A DNA stretch of 64,000 bases from Limimonas halophila (GCF_900100655.1 NZ_FNCE01000010.1:29772-93771); one strand, 5' to 3'. Counted from the first letter of the stretch, positions 54,201 to 63,910 are shown. The notes: generated by a model from the letters alone, not told the origin. Numbers and translations: made by a program.

Positions 54201-55394
54201 TTATGCGCCTCCGCGCTGAAGCACCCGCAGGCGGCTGTTCACCAGATCCCGGTCCACATAGGCGCCCTGGAGGTGGCGGCGGCCGGTGTTGGGGTCGAAG
54301 GACTCACGGCCGTGCAGGACGCGCAGGTTGTCGAACCCGATCATCTGCCCGGGCTGGAGCTGGAAGCGGATCATGAAGCGCGGGTCGCGCAGCAGCTCCC
54401 AGAAGCGCACATAAGCCCGGTAGAAGACCGGCACCGTATCGGCCGGCATGCGCAGCTTGTCGCGGATCCAGTTGTTGAAGCGGATCTCGCTCAGCGCCCC
54501 GTCGGCGTCGCGGCCCACGGTGGGCGCGCGGAAGGCGATGTCCGCCGTCTCGTCCTGGAAGCGGAAGTCCACCGGCTGGCTGGCGAGCACCTCGAAGGCC
54601 TCGGGGTCCTCGCGCTTGAGCTGCTCGGCCACGGCGAAGCCGTCGGTGAGCAGCGAGGCGCCGCCCTCGGCGGCGTTTTCCAGGCAGTAGAGGAACTGGA
54701 AGTCGGGCGGGCGCTGCCAGTTGGGCAGGTCGACGTGCGGCTCCAGTTTGATCGCGGTGTAGGCGGCGTTGTTCGGGTTGGGCTTGGAGACGACGTCGAA
54801 CATTCGCCCGAAGTTGGTTTCGCGCGGCCAGCCGATGCGCTCGACGGCGCCCAGCACTTCCTCGCCCTCGGTCGGGCCGTCGGTGATGAGCGCGATGCCG
54901 TAGCGGCTCAGGTTCTCCAGCCAGGTGCGCAGCCCGGCGTCGGTCGTTGTCATCGCCGTCCACGACACCTGCGGCAGGGTCTGCATGCCCGCGGCGTCCC
55001 AGAAGCCGCGGCCGTCGCCGCCGGCCGGGCCGCCGCTGTCGTCGCGCAGGCGCAGCCAGCCCGGATCGAACAGGCTTTCGTGGTGTCCGCCGCCCTCTGG
55101 CCACAGCAGGCCCAGCGCCCCGTCCGGCGTAACCTCGGCGGCCGGCTGCGGCACCGGCCCGTAATCAACGAGGTCGAAGGTGCGCTCGCGCGTCTGCGGG
55201 TGGCGGCAGGCGCTGCACGGGCAGTGGTCGCGCAGCCAGATGCGGTGGAAGCGCGCCTCGCGCCCGTCGTCCCAGGTCACGGCCACGCGGTCGCCCTCGA
55301 CGCGGGCGCCGGTGAGGCGGTGCGGGCTCGCGTAGGGTTCCAGCTCGCCCATCACGACGACGGGTGCGGCGTCGGTCACGGCGTCGTACGGCAT
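54201..55394 (-). CDS. Gamma-butyrobetaine-hydroxylase-like Fe(II)/2-oxoglutarate dioxygenase
   Basis: A 397-residue enzyme. The N-terminal domain (about 15-110) carries the zinc ligands C58, C60, C63 in DHCPCSACRHP and a His near 104, as in BBOX1-type enzymes. The catalytic jelly roll has the facial triad H220, D222 (LEPHVDLPNW) and H361 (RVLHGRESF), with the 2-oxoglutarate Arg expected near GRRHLQGAYVD. Relatives hydroxylate gamma-butyrobetaine or trimethyllysine-like compounds. The substrate here is not proven. GGGAGG lies eight bases before the ATG. It is divergent from the LysR gene. Confidence 0.9.
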   Translation of the reverse strand: MPYDAVTDAAPVVVMGELEPYASPHRLTGARVEGDRVAVTWDDGREARFHRIWLRDHCPCSACRHPQTRERTFDLVDYGPVPQPAAEVTPDGALGLLWPEGGGHHESLFDPGWLRLRDDSGGPAGGDGRGFWDAAGMQTLPQVSWTAMTTTDAGLRTWLENLSRYGIALITDGPTEGEEVLGAVERIGWPRETNFGRMFDVVSKPNPNNAAYTAIKLEPHVDLPNWQRPPDFQFLYCLENAAEGGASLLTDGFAVAEQLKREDPEAFEVLASQPVDFRFQDETADIAFRAPTVGRDADGALSEIRFNNWIRDKLRMPADTVPVFYRAYVRFWELLRDPRFMIRFQLQPGQMIGFDNLRVLHGRESFDPNTGRRHLQGAYVDRDLVNSRLRVLQRGGA

Positions 55395-55508
55395 CCCTTC
55401 GTCCTCCCATCGGCTGCGTGCGGGCCGGAGGGTGCGCGGGTGGCCGCGTCGCGCGCAAACGACTATTCTGCACGCAGAGCCCAAGCTGAGATCATCGGGG
55501 GCGCAGGC

Positions 55509-56411
55509 ATGGCCCGCCGCATTCCGCCCGCCACCTGGCTGCGCGCCTTCGACGCCGCCGCGCGCCACATGAGCTTCACGGAAGCGGCGCGCGAGCTGGG
55601 CGTGACCCAGTCCGCCGTCAGCCGCCTGGTGCGCCACCTGGAACAGCACGTCGGCCAGGACCTCTTCGTGCGCTACCCGCGCAGCATCGCGCTGACGGAG
55701 GTGGGCCGCGCCTACGCCCAGACCGTCCACGAAGCCTTCGACCGCCTGGCCGGCGGCACCGAGGAGGTCTTCGGCGTGGCCCGCGACGAGCCGCTGACGG
55801 TCCGCGCCACCCCCGGCTTCGCGGTGTTCTGGCTGGCGCCGCGGCTGGCGGACTTCCGCGCGCGCTGGCCGGAGGTGGCGATCCGGCTCGCCAGCGGCGT
55901 CTGGGCCAGCGACTTCACGGGCGACGGTGCGGACCTGGAAATCCGCTACGGCGACGGCGACTGGGACGAGGTGGAGGCCGTGCGCCTGACGCGCGAAACC
56001 ATCTTTCCGGTGTGTGCGCCGTCCGTGGCCGCCGGCCTGCATCGGCCCGCGGATCTTGCCGAGGCGACGCTGATCCACGCCGTCGGCTTCGAGGCGGGCT
56101 GGCCGAGCTGGCTGGACGAGGCGGGGGCGGACGCGGTCATGGCCTCGGCGCGCGCGATCTCCAGCGACACCATCGCCGCCACGGTGGCCCTGGCGCGCGC
56201 GGGCAGCGGCGTGGCCCTGTTGCGCAGCTCCTTCGCCGACGCGGCCCTGGCGGACGGCGGGCTGGTGGCGCCCTTCACGCAGGCCACGCCCTTGTCCGAG
56301 GCGTTCTACGTTACCTGGCCGTCGCTGCGCCCGCTGCGCCCGGAAGCGGCGGCGTTCCGCGACTGGCTGGTGGGGCGGGCAGATGTCGAGCCCGACCGAC
56401 CCATGAGCTGA
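55509..56411 (+). CDS. LysR-family regulator (GcvA-like)
   Basis: A 300-residue regulator. The winged helix (about 1-62) contains MSFTEAARELGVTQSAVSRLVRHLEQ, and the effector domain starts near 90 with LTVRATPGFAVFWLAPRL. It is divergent from the dioxygenase gene by 114 bases and stands before the binding-protein gene, and so probably controls one or both. Confidence 0.92.
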   Translation: MARRIPPATWLRAFDAAARHMSFTEAARELGVTQSAVSRLVRHLEQHVGQDLFVRYPRSIALTEVGRAYAQTVHEAFDRLAGGTEEVFGVARDEPLTVRATPGFAVFWLAPRLADFRARWPEVAIRLASGVWASDFTGDGADLEIRYGDGDWDEVEAVRLTRETIFPVCAPSVAAGLHRPADLAEATLIHAVGFEAGWPSWLDEAGADAVMASARAISSDTIAATVALARAGSGVALLRSSFADAALADGGLVAPFTQATPLSEAFYVTWPSLRPLRPEAAAFRDWLVGRADVEPDRPMS

Positions 56412-56617
56412 GCACGGCCTCAGCCCGGAAAGAAATCATTTGTGCCGGTGCGCGGGTGCACCGCAGCGTACCTCCCAGGGCATACCCCGGACGCCATTCC
56501 CGTTCGGGTCCGGCGGCGCCGCCCGCGCCCGGGCCGTTTTTTCAACAGGCCGCAGCGTCCGCGCCGCGCCGGCGTCGTCAACGCGTTCAAAGACACACAA
56601 CAACGGGAGGCCCTGCA

Positions 56618-57580
56618 ATGACTGGGATCAGGACCGAGTTGACCGCCCCGCGGCTGGCGGCTTTCGCCGTGGCGGGCGCTCTGGCGCTGACGGCCGGTAT
56701 GCCGCGGCCCGCGAGCGCATCCGAACCGATCCGCTTCGCCGTGCAGGCATGGCCCGGCGTGACCGTGAAGACCGCCGTGGCCACACGGGTGCTGGAGGCC
56801 ATGGGCTACCGGACGGAGACGCGCGAGCTGGGCTCGCAGTTCATCTACAAGGGCATTGAGAGCGGCGAGGTGGACGTCTCCTTCGGCGCCTGGATGCCGG
56901 CGCACAAGTCGATGCTTCAGCCACTGCTGGACAAGGGCGAGGCGGTCCAGCTCGCGGCGAACCTGAAGGGCGCCATCCAGGGGCTCGCCGTACCCACCTC
57001 CGTCTGCGAGGCCGGGATCACCAGCGTCGAGGATCTCGTCGCCAACGGCGAGCGCTTTGGCCGCAAGATCTACGCCATCGAGCCCGGCGCGGGCATGACG
57101 CGCGCCTTCAAGAAGGCGGTGAAAAACGATTACCAGGGCCTCGGCGACTGGGAGGTCGTGCCCAGCAGCGTCGCCGGCATGCTGGCCCAGGTGGAGCGCG
57201 CGGTCGGCAAGGACGAAGCCATCGTCTTCCACGGCTGGAAGCCGCACTGGATGGACGTGAAGTTCGACATCTGCTTCCTGGACGACAAGGAAAGCAGCGA
57301 GATCGCGGCGCTGGAAACCACGGTCCACACCGTGATCCCCGACGGCTGGACGGACGCGAACCCGAACGTCGCGCGCTTCCTGAAGCAGTTCCGGGTCGAG
57401 CCCTCGACCCAGAGCCGCTGGATCCACGCCTATTCCTACAAGGACCGCGAGCTGGATCGGGTCGCCCGGCAGTGGATCGAGCGGAACCTCGACACCATCG
57501 AAGGCTGGCTGAAGGGCGTGACGGCCAAGGACGGCGGCCCCGCCATCGACGCCGTGCGCGCCGCGTACGGCAGCAGCTGA
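56618..57580 (+). CDS. Glycine-betaine/choline-type ABC substrate-binding protein
   Basis: A 320-residue periplasmic protein of the ProX/OpuAC type. The signal peptide (about 1-34) ends ASA. The mature part has the aromatic-rich elements expected for quaternary-amine binding: FGAWMPAHKSML, FHGWKPHWMDVKF and the GWTDANPNV stretch. CGGGAGG precedes the ATG. No permease or ATPase gene lies in the window next to it; a terminator follows directly, so it is an orphan that must pair with a transporter encoded elsewhere. It probably supplies betaine- or carnitine-like substrate for the neighbouring dioxygenase. Confidence 0.9.
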   Translation: MTGIRTELTAPRLAAFAVAGALALTAGMPRPASASEPIRFAVQAWPGVTVKTAVATRVLEAMGYRTETRELGSQFIYKGIESGEVDVSFGAWMPAHKSMLQPLLDKGEAVQLAANLKGAIQGLAVPTSVCEAGITSVEDLVANGERFGRKIYAIEPGAGMTRAFKKAVKNDYQGLGDWEVVPSSVAGMLAQVERAVGKDEAIVFHGWKPHWMDVKFDICFLDDKESSEIAALETTVHTVIPDGWTDANPNVARFLKQFRVEPSTQSRWIHAYSYKDRELDRVARQWIERNLDTIEGWLKGVTAKDGGPAIDAVRAAYGSS

Positions 57581-57606
57581 CCCCGCGGCCAGCGCCGGCC
57601 ATGGAT

Positions 57607-57646
57607 CGCCCCGCGCGTGCCGCCCGGCGCGCGGGGCGTCTTTTTT
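57607..57646 (+). terminator. Intrinsic terminator after the binding-protein gene
   Basis: An 11-base-pair perfect stem (57607-57617 with 57628-57638), 10-base loop, then TC and six T residues. Confidence 0.92.
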
Positions 57647-57738
57647 GCGCGGCCGTCCCGGCCGGCATGTCCCGCATGCGCGGCGCGTCCGCGCGGCTCG
57701 CCGCCAGCCGGTGGGTGTCGCGCCGCCGCGGCGCCCGG

Positions 57739-57948
57739 TCAATGCTGCGTCGTGTGCGTGAGGTGTTTGAGCACGTCCATCAGCAGCCGTGCGACCGTGT
57801 CCCGCGGCATGTTCATGTGGGCGGCGATGTCGTCCGTCGAATGTCCGTCCAGCGCGAGCCGGACGACCCATTGATGGCGCTCGTCCACCTGCGGTGCCTG
57901 CTGATGCGTCATGGGGGTGTTTCCCCTCCGCTCGGTTGCGGTCGCCAT
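57739..57948 (-). CDS. Small helix-turn-helix protein, 69 residues
   Basis: Not recognised by name. Residues 27-66 look like a helix-turn-helix of the LuxR/sigma-region-4 kind (LALDGHSTDDIAAHMNMPRDTVARLLMDVL), preceded by a polar tail. AGAGGGAC stands seven bases before the ATG at 57948; a second ATG at 57912 with GGAGGGG upstream would give a 57-residue form. It is divergent from the Crp-like gene and may act as a small DNA-binding regulator. Confidence 0.7.
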   Translation of the reverse strand: MATATERRGNTPMTHQQAPQVDERHQWVVRLALDGHSTDDIAAHMNMPRDTVARLLMDVLKHLTHTTQH

Positions 57949-58337
57949 GGACGGTCCCTCTTCGGTGCTGTCGCATTCCCACGATCAGGGACGCTTGCCG
58001 CGGTTCCGGTTTGCGACGGTCGCCGCTGCTTCGCGGACATCTCATCCTTACGAGGTCATGGGCCGTCTGCACTAACATGCACTAGCGTTTGCTCGGGTGG
58101 ACGCCCGGATGAACGGGGATTCGGGGGAAGGACGTACCATTAATTGTAAAAAATGCACGAAGCGGCTCGAATTTTCATTTACCCGGATTTGATCGACTCC
58201 TGTATCGGCCGCTGCGGTCGGGTCCATCACGGCCCGGCGCACGGAAACGCTTTGCGCGGCCGGCCTTGGCGGGCACCGTCCGTGGGTGGCACCCCAGTGC
58301 CGGCTCGCGCTCAGGTAGAGAAAGCGTCGCGATCCCG
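57949..58337. other. Gene-free divergent stretch upstream of the Crp-like gene
   Basis: A stretch of 389 bases, with AT-rich DNA at 58136-58200. Two TGCACTA repeats at 58068 and 58078 are spaced by ten bases, one helical turn, and could be a binding site. No further structure was recognised. Confidence 0.5.
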
Positions 58338-59069
58338 ATGACCCGCACCCCGCTTGCCGACCGCTTGGCCGAGGTGGGCGCCTTGTCGCCGCAGCAGCGT
58401 GATCGCCTCTCGGGGTTGGCGGGTCGCCGCGTCGTGCTGCGCCGCCGCACGGCGCTCATCCATGAAGGGGAGACGGCCACGTGGTTCCCGGTGGTGGAGC
58501 AGGGCTGGCTGGAACACGAGCGCATCCTGGCGGACGGGCGGCGCTGCGCGGTTCAGGTGAGCCTGCCGGGCGACCTCGCGGACACCGTCATGCCGCTGAC
58601 CGGGCGCGCCCAGTTCACGATCACGGCGACCACGGACGCGCGCGTGCACCTGGTCGATGCCGCGGGGTTCATGCGGCTGCTGCACGACGACCCCGCCGTC
58701 GCCCGCGCCTTCACGGGCCTTCAGGCGGTGTCGGAGTGTCGCGCCCGCGAGCGGCTGGTCGCCTTGGCGCGCATGAGCGCCTATGAAAAACTCTCTTTCC
58801 TGTGCCTGGAGCTTCTGTCGCGGCTGGAGGCCGCCGGGCACGCGAATGGCGGCGGCTTCGAGCTGGCGCTCAGCCAGCGCACCCTGGGCGAGGTGCTGGG
58901 CCTGCACGCCGTCCACGTGAACCGCATGTTTCACCGCCTGGAAGCGGACGGCTTTATCGTGCGCGATGGAAGCTTTATCCGGGTGGTGGATCGGGACATC
59001 CTGGCCGACCTCGTGGACTTCCGCCCGTGCCACGGCTGGCACGCGTGCCGGCCCGATGACCGGTCCTGA
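58338..59069 (+). CDS. Crp/Fnr-family transcriptional regulator
   Basis: A 243-residue protein. The cyclic-nucleotide-binding-like beta roll (about 20-130) contains HEGETATWFPVVEQGWLEHER, followed by the dimer helix and a C-terminal helix-turn-helix (LSQRTLGEVLGLHAVHVNRMFHRLEADGFI). The iron-sulfur Cys cluster of FNR is absent from the N-terminus. It lies 23 bases upstream of the large sensor kinase gene on the same strand and is probably cotranscribed. Confidence 0.9.
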   Translation: MTRTPLADRLAEVGALSPQQRDRLSGLAGRRVVLRRRTALIHEGETATWFPVVEQGWLEHERILADGRRCAVQVSLPGDLADTVMPLTGRAQFTITATTDARVHLVDAAGFMRLLHDDPAVARAFTGLQAVSECRARERLVALARMSAYEKLSFLCLELLSRLEAAGHANGGGFELALSQRTLGEVLGLHAVHVNRMFHRLEADGFIVRDGSFIRVVDRDILADLVDFRPCHGWHACRPDDRS

Positions 59070-59092
59070 CGGCTCCCACGGATTGGACGCGA

Positions 59093-62000
59093 ATGGTTTC
59101 CAACAAACGAAATACGGGCGAGACGAACGACGACACGGACGGGCAGGCGCCGGCCGACGGCGGCCCGCCCATTCCCATCGTGGGCATCGGCGCCTCGGCG
59201 GGCGGGGTGGAGTCCCTGCGCCAGTTCCTGGGCGCCATGCCGGCGGACAGCGGCATGGCCTTCGTCGTCGTCCAGCACCTCCAGCACGGCCGACACAGCT
59301 TCATGGACGAGGTGCTGGCCGGCTACACGGCCATGCCGGTGGTCCAGGCCGAGGACGGGATGCCGGTGGCGGCCGACCGCGTCCACCTGCTCCCCTCGGA
59401 CGCGCTCCTGACGATCCACGACGGCGCGCTGCGGCTTGAGGGATGGGCCGGCGAGGAAGAGCCGCGCCGCATGCCCATCGACACCTTCCTTCGCGCGCTG
59501 GCCGAGGACCAGGGCCGCAACGCCGTCGCCGTCATCATGTCGGGGGCCGGCAGCGACGGCACGCTGGGGGTGCGCGCGATCAAGGAACACGGCGGGCTGG
59601 CGCTCGCCGAGGCGTTCTCGGACACGCGCGGGCGCGGCGGCTTCGAAAGCATGCCGCAGAGCGCCGTCGCCACCGGGCTGGTGGACTTCGTCGTCACCGC
59701 GCGGGAGATGCCGGAGCAGCTCCTGGCCTATGCGCGCCATCTCAACGATATCGCCGGAAACACGGGGGTGGAGACGGTCGCGCAGGAGGCCGCGGACTAC
59801 CTGCGCGAGATCTGCGCCGTGCTGCTGGCGCGCAAGGGGCGCGACTTCCGCCACTACAAGACCAACACCCTGGTCCGGCGCATCCAGCGGCGCATGCAGG
59901 TGCTGCGCATGACGTCGGCCGCCGCCTACGTGGAGCACCTGCGCGAGGACGCGCAGGAGGTGGAGCGCCTGGCCCACGAACTGCTGATCACGGTGACCAG
60001 CTTTTTCCGCGACCCCGACGCCTTCGACGCCCTCAAGCAGTTCACGATCCGGCCGCTGCTGGAGGACAAGACCGCCGACCAGGCCCTGCGCATCTGGGTG
60101 CCCGGCTGCGGCACGGGCGAGGAGGCCTTTTCCATCGCCGTCCTCGTTCAGGAAGTGCGGGAGGAGCTGGAGCGGTTTCCGCGCGTGCAGATCTTCGCCA
60201 CGGACATCGACGAGCCGGCGATCGAAAGCGCGCGCACGGGCCGCTACCCCAAGTCCGTGGCCGCGGACATCCCGCCCAACCGGCTGCGCCGCTACTTCAC
60301 CGAGGAGGAAGAGCACGACCGCGTCGTCAAGGACGTGCGCGAGATGTGCATCTTCTCCGTCCACGATCTGGTGCAGAACCCGCCGTTCTCCCGGCTGGAC
60401 CTGATCTCCTGCCGCAACGTGCTGATCTACTTCGACAACGAGCTGCAACGCCGCCTGATCCCGGTCTTTCACTATGCGCTGCGCGAGGGAGGCTACCTCT
60501 TCCTCGGCGCGTCGGAGACGGTGGCGCAGCAGAAGACGCTGTTCGGCACGGTGGACAAGAAGCACCGCATCTATCGCCGGCGGCGGCAGGCGGCGAATCA
60601 GCACCCGGAGTTCCCCTTCCTCGCCGCCACGCAGCCGCCAGACATGCCGCACACCCCGGCGCCGCGCGACGGCGCCGCCGCCGACAGCGCGCAGAAGGTC
60701 GAAAAGCTCGTCCTCGACTGGTACGGGCCCGCTTTCGTCGTCGTCGACGAGCAGTTCAACGCGATCCAGTACTCGCGGCGCACGGGCAAATACCTGGAAC
60801 AGCCCGCCGGCGCGCCGCGCACGAACGTGCTCGAACTCGCCCGCCCGGGCTTGCGCGTCGATCTCCAGGCCGCCCTCAAGAAAGCCAGCGAACAGCAGGG
60901 GGAGGCTGTCCGGCCGGACGTGAGCGTGCGCACCAACGGCAAGGCGGAGCGCGTCGACATCGTCGCCACCCCCATCAGCGGCAAGAGCGCGGCGCCCGTC
61001 TACCTCGTCGTCTTCCGCCCCAGCGAGGCGCCCGAAGCGCAGCCGGCCGCCACCGGCACCGAAACGGAAGCGGCCGAAAGCCCCGGGGAGTCCGGTGACG
61101 GGCGGGTGCGTCAGCTCGAATACGAACTCGCCTCCACCAAGGAGGATCTGCAGACGACGATCGAGGAGCTGGAAACCTCCAACGAGGAGCTGAAGTCGGC
61201 CAACGAAGAGCTGCTCTCGATGAACGAGGAGCTGCAGTCCTCCAACGAGGAGCTGGAGACGACCAAGGAGGAAGTGCAGTCCGTCAACGAGGAGCTGGAG
61301 ACGGTCAACCAGGAGCTGAACCGCAAGGTCGCCGAACTGGACCAGACCAACACCGACCTGCGCAACCTGCTGCAGAGCACCGACGTGGCGACCGTCTTCC
61401 TCGACCGCCAGGCCAACATCAAGTGGTATTCGCCCGCGGCCACGCGCGTCTTCAACCTGATCGACAGCGACGTGAACCGCCCGATCACGGACATCACCTC
61501 GCGCGTCGACCTCTCGGGCTTGCGGCCGGACATCGACGCCATGCTGCGCAGCGGCGAGACGATCGAGCGCGAGGTCGTCAGCCACGACGGCGCGGCCACC
61601 TTCGCCATGCGCGTGCTGCCCTACCGCGACAACGAGGACCGCGTGGACGGGGTGGTGCTGACCTTCGTGGACATCACCGACCTCAAGGCCGCCGAGGCCG
61701 AAAGCGAGGCGCGCGCCCGCGAGGCGCGCCAGGCGCTCGCCGATCTGCACGCGCTGCTCGACGTGGCGCCTGTCGGCATCGCCATTGCCCACGATCCCGA
61801 GGGCGAGACGCTCACGGTCAACCGCGCGGCGGCCAAGATGCTGGGCGGAACCGACCGCACCGTCATTCCGGGCGCGGCCGGCGCCGAGCACCGCGTGGAA
61901 AAGGACGGCGAGCCCGTCGCGGCCGAGAATCTGCCGCTCCAGCGGGCGCTCAACACCGGCGAGACGATCGGCGACGAGGACCTGCGCATCGTCCCGCCCG

Positions 62001-62761
62001 GCGGCGAGGGCATCGAGGTGCTGATGACGGCCGCGCCGCTGCTGGACGAGGCGGGCGGCGTGCGCGGCGCGGTCACGGCGTTCAACGACATCACCCAGAC
62101 CAAGGCCGCCGAGCGCCGCCAGCGCCTCTTGGTGTCGGCCCTGCAACACCGCGTGAACAACGTGCTGGCGGCCGTGCGCTCGCTGGAGCGCGAAACCCGC
62201 GAGACCTGCCGCGATCTGGACGACTTCGCCGAGCGCTTCGAGGGCCGCCTGGACGCGCTGGGGATCACCGAGACCATGATGGCGCGAACCGGCGGCGAGC
62301 GTGTGGACCTCGACGAACTCGCGGAAGAGACGCTGCCACGGGCGCTGTATGCCCCGGGGACCGTGACCGTCGAGGGGCCGCCGGTCAGCCTCAGCCGGCG
62401 CGCCGGGCAGCTCATGGCCCTGGCGCTCAACGAGCTTTTGACCAACGCCATCAAGCACGGGGCGCTCACGGCCGAAAGCGGCCGCATCGCGGTCGCCTGG
62501 GAAGCGGAGCGCACGGAGGGCGGCGGGATGCTGCGCTTCACCTGGACGGAACGAGGCCTGGCGCAAAGCCCGGCGCCGGTGGAGCGCGAGGGCTTCGGCC
62601 TCGATCTGGTGCAAAACGGCCTGCCGCTGGAGCTGGGCGGCAGCGGCGAGGTGAGCTTCGGCGCGGACGGCATCACCTGCACGCTGCGGCTGCCGCTGGA
62701 CGGGGAGGTGGCGCTGGCGAACGGCGAACGCGGAGAGCGGCACGATGGCGACGCCGCATGA
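59093..62761 (+). CDS. CheB-CheR-PAS-HWE sensor histidine kinase
   Basis: A 1222-residue cytosolic sensor. Residues about 25-205 form a CheB methylesterase with S35 (GASAGG), H62 (QHLQHGRHS) and D155 (SGAGSDG). About 220-500 form a CheR methyltransferase (FRDPDAF, VPGCGTGEEAFS, ISCRNVLIYF). A coiled coil of repeated EELxxxNEEL units spans about 690-760, then two PAS domains. The C-terminal HWE kinase has H1019 in ALQHRVNNVLAAVRS, the N box ALNELLTNAIKHG and the W-E motif in FTWTERGL. The CheB regulatory receiver is missing. It overlaps its receiver gene by 17 bases. Confidence 0.94.
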   Translation: MVSNKRNTGETNDDTDGQAPADGGPPIPIVGIGASAGGVESLRQFLGAMPADSGMAFVVVQHLQHGRHSFMDEVLAGYTAMPVVQAEDGMPVAADRVHLLPSDALLTIHDGALRLEGWAGEEEPRRMPIDTFLRALAEDQGRNAVAVIMSGAGSDGTLGVRAIKEHGGLALAEAFSDTRGRGGFESMPQSAVATGLVDFVVTAREMPEQLLAYARHLNDIAGNTGVETVAQEAADYLREICAVLLARKGRDFRHYKTNTLVRRIQRRMQVLRMTSAAAYVEHLREDAQEVERLAHELLITVTSFFRDPDAFDALKQFTIRPLLEDKTADQALRIWVPGCGTGEEAFSIAVLVQEVREELERFPRVQIFATDIDEPAIESARTGRYPKSVAADIPPNRLRRYFTEEEEHDRVVKDVREMCIFSVHDLVQNPPFSRLDLISCRNVLIYFDNELQRRLIPVFHYALREGGYLFLGASETVAQQKTLFGTVDKKHRIYRRRRQAANQHPEFPFLAATQPPDMPHTPAPRDGAAADSAQKVEKLVLDWYGPAFVVVDEQFNAIQYSRRTGKYLEQPAGAPRTNVLELARPGLRVDLQAALKKASEQQGEAVRPDVSVRTNGKAERVDIVATPISGKSAAPVYLVVFRPSEAPEAQPAATGTETEAAESPGESGDGRVRQLEYELASTKEDLQTTIEELETSNEELKSANEELLSMNEELQSSNEELETTKEEVQSVNEELETVNQELNRKVAELDQTNTDLRNLLQSTDVATVFLDRQANIKWYSPAATRVFNLIDSDVNRPITDITSRVDLSGLRPDIDAMLRSGETIEREVVSHDGAATFAMRVLPYRDNEDRVDGVVLTFVDITDLKAAEAESEARAREARQALADLHALLDVAPVGIAIAHDPEGETLTVNRAAAKMLGGTDRTVIPGAAGAEHRVEKDGEPVAAENLPLQRALNTGETIGDEDLRIVPPGGEGIEVLMTAAPLLDEAGGVRGAVTAFNDITQTKAAERRQRLLVSALQHRVNNVLAAVRSLERETRETCRDLDDFAERFEGRLDALGITETMMARTGGERVDLDELAEETLPRALYAPGTVTVEGPPVSLSRRAGQLMALALNELLTNAIKHGALTAESGRIAVAWEAERTEGGGMLRFTWTERGLAQSPAPVEREGFGLDLVQNGLPLELGGSGEVSFGADGITCTLRLPLDGEVALANGERGERHDGDAA

Positions 62762-63140
62762 CGCCGACACCCTCGCGGGCCTGCGGGTCCTGCTGGTCGA
62801 GGACGAGTACCTCGTCGCCCGCGGCCTGCGGCGGCTGCTGGCCGATGCCGGTGCGACGGTGTTCGGGCCGGTGGGAACCTTCGCCGACGCGCGCGCCGCG
62901 CTGGCCGCCGAGGCCATCGACGTCGTGCTCCTGGACATCGCCCTGCGGAACGAGGAAGAGAGTTACGCGCTGGCCGACGAGCTGGTGGCGGCGGGCCGCC
63001 CCTTCGCCTTCGTGACGGGCTACGACCGCTCGGTGCTGCCCGAGCGCTTCGCGGGCACGCCCTGGGTGGGGAAGCCGTTTTCGCAGCACGCCATCGCCCG
63101 CGCCGTGCGCACGGCGATGGGGTCGGGAGCGGTGGAGTGA
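62745..63140 (+). CDS. Stand-alone receiver domain protein
   Basis: A 131-residue CheY-like receiver. The pocket is LLVEDEYLVARGLRRLL, the phosphorylated Asp is in VVLLDIALRNEEES and the Lys is in WVGKPFSQHAI. It is translated from within the end of the kinase gene, so it is the likely phosphate acceptor of the HWE kinase. No output domain is present. Confidence 0.93.
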   Translation: MATPHDADTLAGLRVLLVEDEYLVARGLRRLLADAGATVFGPVGTFADARAALAAEAIDVVLLDIALRNEEESYALADELVAAGRPFAFVTGYDRSVLPERFAGTPWVGKPFSQHAIARAVRTAMGSGAVE

Positions 63141-63832
63141 TGCGGGCGTTCGCCACGCTGGCCGTGATCGGGACGGCGGCCGTCTCCGTGGCGGCGCCGT
63201 TTGGGGCCGAGGCCGACGGGGATTTGCTGGACGCGCGCGGGCCGTGGGAAAAGCTGACGGTGCCGAGCGAGGCGGCGGCGCGGTTCGATTTCCGCGACGC
63301 CGGCACGGTGCGCATCGCCGCCGACGAAGCGGTGGGCTTTCTCTACCGCCCGGTGCGCGAACGCTGCGGGCCGTGCGCGCGTGTGCGGTGGTCGTGGCGG
63401 GTGGACGAACCCATGCCGCCCAGCGACCAGGGCAAGGCGGACGCCGACGACCGGGCGCTGGCAGTGCACCTCTGGTTCGACACCGGCAACCGCGACAAGA
63501 CCCTGCGCGGCGACCTCGCCGCGCTGTGGGGCTATCCCACGGTGACGCACGCCATCACCTACGTCTGGGGCGGCGTGCGCCCGGCTGGAACCTTCGTGCA
63601 GAACCCGTACTACGACCGCGGCAAGCTGGTGATCCTGCGCGAAAGCGGCGCGGCCACGGGAAGGTGGCGCACGGAGCGCCGCGACCTGGCCGCCGACATC
63701 CGCCGTGCCTTCGGCAATGGGGTTTCGGTGGCGGACCTGGAATACGTCGCCGTCTCCGCCGACACCGACAACACCGACAGCCAAAGCCGGGGCCGCGTGC
63801 GCGGCCTGCGGCTGGCCGCGGCGGACGACTGA
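63140..63832 (+). CDS. DUF3047 exported protein
   Basis: A 230-residue protein with a signal peptide (about 1-26). The DUF3047 domain shows RVRWSWRVDEPMPPSD, DDRALAVHLWFDTG and AITYVWGGVRPAGTF. The family is exported and of unknown function. The start ATG overlaps the receiver stop (TGATG). Confidence 0.86.
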   Translation: MRAFATLAVIGTAAVSVAAPFGAEADGDLLDARGPWEKLTVPSEAAARFDFRDAGTVRIAADEAVGFLYRPVRERCGPCARVRWSWRVDEPMPPSDQGKADADDRALAVHLWFDTGNRDKTLRGDLAALWGYPTVTHAITYVWGGVRPAGTFVQNPYYDRGKLVILRESGAATGRWRTERRDLAADIRRAFGNGVSVADLEYVAVSADTDNTDSQSRGRVRGLRLAAADD

Positions 63833-63910
63833 CCGGCGCGCGGTTTTCGTTGCGCTTTCACCGGATCTTATACTGGCGAGCCAATGAAATCATACGCTGC
63901 GAGATCATAG

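Noticed and set aside
58931..62938. A stop-free minus-strand reading frame of over 1300 codons opposite the large sensor kinase.
   Set aside because: High GC removes stop codons from shadow frames. The plus-strand frame has complete CheB, CheR, PAS and HWE motifs, and the antisense translation is rich in Arg, Ala and His with no recognisable domain.
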